This document shows, in pieces, positions 25,301-28,841 of a stretch of DNA of 28,841 nt. Where the stretch lies: assembly GCA_034180345.1 (NCBI GenBank), contig JAXFOQ010000016.1, positions 1 through 28,841 of the forward strand, read 5' to 3'. The stretch comes from RGIG5681 sp034180345 (GTDB lineage: Bacteria > Bacillota_I > Bacilli_A > Erysipelotrichales > Erysipelotrichaceae). Position 1 is the stretch's first letter. Each line of letters starts with the position of its first letter. A program made the translations under genes and the position numbers. Under the pieces are notes generated by a model. That model ran no database searches and had not been told where the DNA came from. It was given only the letters and a program-made list of their open reading frames with translations.

Positions 25301-26781
25301 AAGATATTCCAGAGAAGCAATTGCAACAACCGTTCATTTTTAGAATGAGTGAAACTGGACATATTATGATTATTGGTAGTCCAGGATATGGAAAATCAAC
25401 TTTCCTTCAAAATTTTTCAATTGACTTAATGAGAAAGTATTCCCCAGAGAACATTCATTTATATCTATATGATTTTGGTACAAGTGGATTGATTTCTTTG
25501 GCCGACTTTCCACATGTTGCAGATTATTTTGCTTTAGATGAATTAGAGAAAGTCTTGAAGTCACTACGATTATTTCAAAAAGAATTAAAGAAACGAAAAA
25601 AATTACTTGCTGATGCAAGAATGTCTACTTTAGCACAGTATAATACAACTTCTTCCGATCCTCTTCCTTATATTTTTGTGGAGATTGACGGATACGATTC
25701 TATTGCCGATAGCGACTTAAGTGATGCATTTTTAGATACAATCAATAGTATTGCAAGAGAAGGTGTTTCACTTGGAATTTATTTGGTTGTTACAGCACTA
25801 CGTCTAAATGCGATAAGAATGCAACTTCAGGCTAACTTTAAGACAAAAATCGCTTTATATCTCTTTGATAAAAGTGACTTATCAGGTATCGTTGGAAAAA
25901 GTAACCTGAATATGGAGGAAATTAGAGGAAGAGCGGTAATAAAAACTGAAGATATAACATTTTTTCAAGTTGTTGTTCCTTATTTGACTGAAACTCACAT
26001 AGATTACATATCTAATATGAAAGAGGAAGCAACAAATATGCGAAACTCATGGAATGGAAAATTGCCAAGTCCAATTCCAATGTTGCCGGAAAAAGTTACT
26101 TCAAGAATTACGTATGAAAAATCTAATTTAGGTAACATTTATCCATTCGGTCTGTTGAAAGAAAGTGTTGAGATGGCTGGCTTTAAGTTAAATCAAGCAA
26201 TTTTATTTACTTCAGATATGCCAAACGCATTGACACATTATTTCCGGATTCTGTCATATAACTTAAAGAATAGCCTTTCTTCATATAAAGTTGTAGTTTT
26301 TGACACTTCATCAAAATTCCCAACCTCCATGTTTGAAAACATTACTGTCTTTAATCGGAATATCGATGTAGATAATGTGATGAAAACGTTGCTAGGAGAA
26401 ATTAAAGAGCGAATGGAGAAGCCAGATGGGGATTATCAAAAATGGTTGGTTGTAATTCCTGATGTAGCAGCTTTCGCATCTGCTTCACAGATTAAAGAAA
26501 CAGAATTAAGAACAATATTAACGGAAGCTGGTAAGGTGGGCATCACACCGATATTTATTATTATGTATCAAGATATTATTTCAAGTTATGATAGTAATGC
26601 GAAATTAGTAAAGCAACTGATAAAACAAGCGTTTGTTGGTATGAGAATAAGTGATCAAGATTACATTCGATTTAGATTTATACCTAATGAGCCAAATGTA
26701 AAGTTTGATGAAGGATATATTGTAAATGAAGATGGATATGAATTTGTGAAGTTAATGAATGATGAAATAGCCACAAATTAA
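22399..26781 (+). CDS. essC: Type VII secretion FtsK/SpoIIIE ATPase EssC
   Basis: 1460 aa motor of the secretion system. ATG 22399 is chosen because AGGAGG at 22385-22390 sits 8 bases upstream; a GTG at 22390 overlaps that site. Residues about 1-180 form the two FHA-like domains. Two membrane segments lie at about 209-255, followed by a coiled coil. ATPase domain 1 has Walker A GTTGSGKS (about 649-656) with LIDYKGGGMANLF and LISDEFAEL. Domain 2 has GSPGYGKS (about 993-1000) with IFVEIDGYDSI. The third, C-terminal FtsK-like domain (about 1250-1460) lacks a recognisable Walker A, as in many EssC proteins. In S. aureus the EssC C-terminus varies together with the downstream substrate genes, so this end is probably matched to the module that follows. 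Confidence 0.96.
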   Translation: MMFYIITENEAYHLQPNRKYKIGSEYQSDIRLDVLGIYELTTQETSIIFAGNEYSNGRHSILCEEKSFELLLIQNRKYAVCDFSSVYASSKQYSDIIIQNSEVEVTLKENNFFSSVPFFINGKRRNGSVAIKDYDEIVLPQGYAFVKIKQVLMIDSLEPIESKYILLDEIEKEENRTDDFHRSPRIILRQPDDKVTILPPPTEEESNKQSLLKMIIMPLSMIAMTVLMYILSAGGGMILMMVGMSSVTIIMSIQSYFAEKKRSKERAAKKLAEYIAYLDEKSEELHGLADEQKAALDYHYPEPKNIIEMAKDVNRRIYEKTPHHFDFLDYQLGKAVIKPSFVIDFNQADMTKYNEEAGNKVDEILKHYRFLKDLPLCTDLRTAPVGYIGSRKIVIEQIQQMMIQIAAFHSYHDVTFIPIFREEELPLWNWSRWLPHTIIQALNTRSFIYNQKTRDQILTSIYQMIKDRKMNAQQNSSKEQIYSPHFIFLITDLSLLMDHNIMEYINEDLSSLGINYVFIEEVIESLPEHVKTVVDYKSEKKGVLILQNGEYLNKEFIPLERIRLSEKEMFSTSLKAVNHVQTLRNSIPNSITFLEMYHAEKVEELNILKRWHQNDTYKTMAVPLGVRGRDELLYLNLHEKAHGPHGLIAGTTGSGKSELIQSYILSLAVNHHPYEVAFLLIDYKGGGMANLFAQLPHLVGTITNLDANQSQRALVSIKAELKRRQRMFAECDVNHINQYSKLFKQGKVSEPLPHLFLISDEFAELKSEQPDFMKELVSTARIGRSLGIHLILATQKPSGVVDDQIWSNSKFKIALKVQDAADSKEVIKTSDAADITLPGRAYLQVGNNELYELFQSAWSGADYYPDGKEARQKSRTIYAIRENGQYEAINQDLSGLDKSSQVKSLPTELDAVISATKEIFDSLNLPKVKSPWLPPLKEKISAEELQKVDFIEQWKKREDDINVLVGYQDIPEKQLQQPFIFRMSETGHIMIIGSPGYGKSTFLQNFSIDLMRKYSPENIHLYLYDFGTSGLISLADFPHVADYFALDELEKVLKSLRLFQKELKKRKKLLADARMSTLAQYNTTSSDPLPYIFVEIDGYDSIADSDLSDAFLDTINSIAREGVSLGIYLVVTALRLNAIRMQLQANFKTKIALYLFDKSDLSGIVGKSNLNMEEIRGRAVIKTEDITFFQVVVPYLTETHIDYISNMKEEATNMRNSWNGKLPSPIPMLPEKVTSRITYEKSNLGNIYPFGLLKESVEMAGFKLNQAILFTSDMPNALTHYFRILSYNLKNSLSSYKVVVFDTSSKFPTSMFENITVFNRNIDVDNVMKTLLGEIKERMEKPDGDYQKWLVVIPDVAAFASASQIKETELRTILTEAGKVGITPIFIIMYQDIISSYDSNAKLVKQLIKQAFVGMRISDQDYIRFRFIPNEPNVKFDEGYIVNEDGYEFVKLMNDEIATN

Positions 26782-26794
26782 ATGTTTTTAACTT

Positions 26795-26827
26795 AGAACC
26801 CAGATTAGCCTTCTGGGTTCTATTTTT
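26795..26827 (+). terminator. Terminator after essC
   Basis: AGAACCCAGA (26795-26804) pairs perfectly with TCTGGGTTCT (26812-26821) across seven bases, followed by ATTTTTG. It separates the core machinery from the accessory module. Confidence 0.88.
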
Positions 26828-26857
26828 GCATAAATTACAATATATTGAGTGTTACGA

Positions 26858-26886
26858 TGGAAAAATTTAAGCAATTTTGATAAAAT
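26858..26886 (+). promoter_or_regulatory. Promoter of the T7SS accessory module
   Basis: TGGAAA (26858-26863), 17 bases, then TAAAAT (26881-26886) with an upstream TGA forming an extended -10. The predicted start near 26893 lies just before AGGGAG (26902-26907) and the ATG at 26918. The module can therefore be expressed independently of essC. Confidence 0.5.
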
Positions 26887-26917
26887 TTTCTTAAACATAG
26901 CAGGGAGAGTGATAATA

Positions 26918-27316
26918 ATGTTTTGGATTTTTGGTGGGACTGAAAATGAAAGGAAGAGGGACTTGTATGAGAGGCTATATTCAAAACTAGAAAATCTCTA
27001 TGAAAAAATGGGTGAAAAAATAAGAGTCACCTCGAATAATGTAGATAATTATTCATCTAGTATGATTAGCCTAGATTCTTTTTCCATTCCTGAAGATGAG
27101 TTTGAATCAAGTCAAAAAAGTGTTAGAAATCAAGTAATGGTTATTGAACAAAATCAAATATCCGACTTTAACAAAATTCCAAATGCGATTTTTTCTGCAC
27201 GACAAAGATATGAATACTATTCAAGACTTGTTGAGGAAGAAAGACGTCAGCGAGAAGAGGAAGAAAGAAGTAGAAGAGAAGAATTTGAAAACAGTGTAAG
27301 GAAGTTTTTTGGTTGA
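26918..27316 (+). CDS. Small coiled-coil T7SS accessory protein (EsxC-like by position)
   Basis: 132 aa from ATG 26918, which has AGGGAG at 26902-26907. The longer reading from 26849 overlaps the likely promoter. The protein is charged and helical: residues 8-45 form an amphipathic helix (NERKRDLYERLYSKLENLYEKMGEKI), and the C-terminal third is a Glu/Arg-rich coiled coil (RLVEEERRQREEEERSRREEF). There is no signal peptide or membrane segment. It is the first gene after essC and has about the size of S. aureus EsxC, which occupies the same place. I see no direct sequence match to EsxC, so that parallel is positional only. Confidence 0.65.
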   Translation: MFWIFGGTENERKRDLYERLYSKLENLYEKMGEKIRVTSNNVDNYSSSMISLDSFSIPEDEFESSQKSVRNQVMVIEQNQISDFNKIPNAIFSARQRYEYYSRLVEEERRQREEEERSRREEFENSVRKFFG

Positions 27317-27321
27317 TCTAT

Positions 27322-27621
27322 ATGGCAGAATTGATAATTAAAAAAAATGAACTGGAAAAGGCAATAGATTTATCTGACAAAATATATAATCATCTTTCAG
27401 ACGCATTGACTGAAGCAAATGAGATGAAAGCATTTCTTGAACAAGCTAAATGGAGTGGTAAAACAAGAGATGCATTTTATACATATTTGAGCCTAATCGT
27501 GCAATATCATGAAGAACTGAATGGCATAATGGACGAGCATGCAAAAGTTTTAAAAAGGTTGAAAGAGAGTATTGAACAGTACCAGTCATCTGATATGGTG
27601 AACAATATTAGGGGGCTATAA
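27322..27621 (+). CDS. Second WXG100-family protein (EsxB-like by position)
   Basis: 99 aa from ATG 27322. This start places the Trp-Ser-Gly turn at residues 44-46, the same position as in EsxA of this locus. An in-frame TTG at 27313 overlaps the previous stop (TTGA), lies about 9 bases after AAGGAAG, and may be the true translation start. Long helices flank the turn (ELEKAIDLSDKIYNHLSDALTEANEMKAFLEQAK and TRDAFYTYLSLIVQYHEELNGIMDEHAKVLKRLKESIEQY), which is the WXG100 helical hairpin. It is probably a secreted partner or targeting factor for the downstream substrate. It ends two bases before the next gene. Confidence 0.85.
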   Translation: MAELIIKKNELEKAIDLSDKIYNHLSDALTEANEMKAFLEQAKWSGKTRDAFYTYLSLIVQYHEELNGIMDEHAKVLKRLKESIEQYQSSDMVNNIRGL

Positions 27622-27623
27622 GT

Positions 27624-28346
27624 ATGGATACATTAAAATCTTTTTCAATACATGAATTATATTTTTTATCCAGTGCATTTGATTGCCAGTGTATATTTGG
27701 ACTTCCAGAACTTCAAAATCTCAAGATTGTACCGGATGAAACATGGAAAACAGTGCGTTCATCATTAATCGAAAAAGAACTATTGGATAGCGACGGGAAA
27801 TTAACAAAAGAGGGAGCGATTGTTATCTCAATGCTTGAGGAGTACTCAAAATCAGATTCCCTTACCATAATGAATAATTTTCTTATTGCTGCGTGTGAAG
27901 ATAAAGACTATTCAATTGTTATCTCCTTAAATAAAGAAGACAAATATTTTGTGTTTAAGATCGATTTTGTGATGATGCTACAGTTCTTTTCGGAAAAAAT
28001 ACCTTCTTATGCTCATCGTATTCCAAACGAAGAAGAGAAAACTTTTCTAAAGAAAGAAGTCACACTCACAGATGAATTGAAAGAAATATTTGTTTCTGAC
28101 AGTGCATTGTTTGTTCAGCATTACCCCATTAAAGAATTAAAGGCAGATAAAAATATCAAATATGATTCGTGGATATTTTCAATTCACGACAATAAGATTT
28201 TTGCATTAGATGTGCATAAGGAAATTGCATTTTTGTTTAGCCAGTATTATTTCTTTGAAAGAATTTATACATGGCTGAATATTCCATTTAAGAAGGAGGT
28301 TAGTCAAGGACATGAAAACAGCGATAGCAGCCAGTGGCATTTCTAG
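27624..28346 (+). CDS. T7SS accessory protein, possible EspG/EsaE-type chaperone
   Basis: 240 aa, soluble, with no signal peptide or membrane helix. The N-terminal ~95 residues (FSIHELYFLSSAFDCQCIFGLPEL, then a helix, RSSLIEKELLDSDGKLTKEGAIVISMLEEY) read like the start of actinobacterial EspG chaperones, whose pattern is Leu-rich helix, short beta segment, a second winged-helix-like helix, then a beta sheet. The rest alternates strands and helices (YSIVISLNKEDKYFVFKIDF). Its place between a WXG100 gene and a small helical gene matches S. aureus esaE, which encodes a chaperone for the EsaD toxin. Function is inferred from pattern and position. The 3' end overlaps the next gene by 35 bases. Confidence 0.6.
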   Translation: MDTLKSFSIHELYFLSSAFDCQCIFGLPELQNLKIVPDETWKTVRSSLIEKELLDSDGKLTKEGAIVISMLEEYSKSDSLTIMNNFLIAACEDKDYSIVISLNKEDKYFVFKIDFVMMLQFFSEKIPSYAHRIPNEEEKTFLKKEVTLTDELKEIFVSDSALFVQHYPIKELKADKNIKYDSWIFSIHDNKIFALDVHKEIAFLFSQYYFFERIYTWLNIPFKKEVSQGHENSDSSQWHF

Positions 28347-28707
28347 TAGTAGTGAAATTCGTTTGGATTATGTTGAAATAGAGGAACTTTTAACTCGTAT
28401 TACAAGTTTACAAGTAATTTTTGAGACGGAGTTAATTCCTTTAGTTAATGAATTGAATGCAACGACATATTATGTTGGAGGAGAAGCCGGTAAGGCGATG
28501 AGTGCATATACTGGTATGCTGAACAAGACATTAGAAATAAAGGATCTTTACTATCGTGCCACGCAAGATATTTCAGAAATGATTGCAACATGGATTCAAA
28601 CAGATGAAGCTCTTGCCAGCAAAATTGCTAACTGCATTAATAATGGCAGTAAACTTGCAAGTAATGTTGAGATACTGGAAGGAATGCAGGGTGGCAATGG
28701 ATCATGA
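28312..28707 (+). CDS. WXG100-like helical protein with YXG motif (EsxD-like by position)
   Basis: 131 aa. AAGGAGG (28293-28299) precedes the ATG, inside the upstream gene. After a 15-residue Ser/Ala-rich tail comes a helix (residues 18-49), then TYYVGGEAGKAMSAY, where Tyr54-Val55-Gly56 takes the place of WXG, then a second long helix. This is the hairpin layout of WXG100-like small T7SS substrates. There is no signal peptide. The stop overlaps the next start (ATGA), as expected for a protein that works with the product of the following gene. Confidence 0.7.
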   Translation: MKTAIAASGISSSSEIRLDYVEIEELLTRITSLQVIFETELIPLVNELNATTYYVGGEAGKAMSAYTGMLNKTLEIKDLYYRATQDISEMIATWIQTDEALASKIANCINNGSKLASNVEILEGMQGGNGS

Positions 28708-28841
28708 AAATGAAAGATGTCGTACTGGAGAAGTCTAACTGGAATCAGACAAGACAATCCTTATCCCATGTCTCAGATGCTGGAAGCAGTAGTAATGTAT
28801 CCTCAACCTATGCAGCAGCATATAATTCACAAACATCTGCA
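28704..28841 (+). CDS. 5' part of an ORF cut by the window end, candidate T7SS effector
   Basis: The reading frame starts at ATG 28704, overlapping the upstream stop, and stays open for 46 codons to the last base of the window. It begins MKMKDVVLEKSNWNQTRQSL and becomes very Ser/Ala-rich (SDAGSSSNVSSTYAAAY). No family can be assigned from 46 residues. It is 3'-truncated by the window edge, not by mutation. It follows small WXG-like and chaperone-like genes in the order seen at S. aureus esxB-esaE-esxD-esaD, so a secreted polymorphic toxin or other effector is the leading guess. Confidence 0.6.
   Translation, partial: MKMKDVVLEKSNWNQTRQSLSHVSDAGSSSNVSSTYAAAYNSQTSA

Overview
This window looks like the chromosome of a low-GC Bacillota bacterium, probably near the Erysipelotrichia/Bacilli. 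The coding DNA is very AT-rich, Shine-Dalgarno sites are of the AGGAGG type, tRNA genes encode their CCA ends, there is a T-box riboswitch, and the window carries a type VIIb (Firmicute-type) secretion locus. TGA is used as stop throughout, so this is not a Mollicute code. The genus cannot be fixed from the sequence alone. All confidently called genes lie on the + strand.

Left part, 1-7375. The first ~140 bases are the 3' end of a group II intron (domains V and VI). Next comes a surface lipoprotein gene (261-2378) that combines three histidine-triad metal-binding repeats with a leucine-rich-repeat domain. It sits behind a good promoter and a Fur-family-like operator. A stem-loop, then a strong promoter, lead into eight tRNA genes (Cys, Leu, Pro, Met, Ile2, Ser, fMet, Phe; 2544-3303) closed by a clear terminator. 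The anaerobic ribonucleotide reductase pair nrdD-nrdG follows, with a perfect 11-bp palindrome just upstream of its -35 box. After it comes a degenerate aldehyde-dehydrogenase-like gene that seems to have lost its catalytic core.

Middle part, 7376-16265. A Phe-specific T-box leader (specifier TTC, T-box bulge TGGT) precedes pheS-pheT. The tRNA-Phe(GAA) it should sense is encoded 4 kb upstream. Six more genes follow with gaps of ten bases or less, or 4-base overlaps: a HerA/DUF853-type ATPase, a 1-phosphofructokinase-like kinase, a thioredoxin-like lipoprotein, a GNAT acetyltransferase, a cardiolipin synthase and a small unknown protein. They may share the T-box transcript.

Boundary, 16266-16969. 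This ~700-bp AT-rich stretch holds a decayed XRE-type regulator gene (frameshifts and stops), a stem-loop, and the promoter of the secretion locus. The genes to its right differ visibly in codon style from those to its left, which suggests a separately acquired island.

Right part, 16970-28841. A complete T7SSb core is present in the Staphylococcus aureus ess order: esxA, esaA, essA, esaB, essB, essC. A terminator lies between esxA and esaA. It is built from a three-part repeat that could also fold over the esaA ribosome-binding site. After essC come a terminator and a new promoter, then a tightly packed accessory module: a 132-aa coiled-coil protein, a 99-aa WXG100 protein, a 240-aa protein whose N-terminus resembles EspG-type chaperones, a 131-aa helical protein with a YXG motif, and the start of a further ORF cut by the window edge. 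Sizes and order parallel S. aureus esxC-esxB-esaE-esxD-esaD, so the truncated ORF is the best candidate for the secreted effector. This divergent substrate/chaperone module is the most interesting part of the window.
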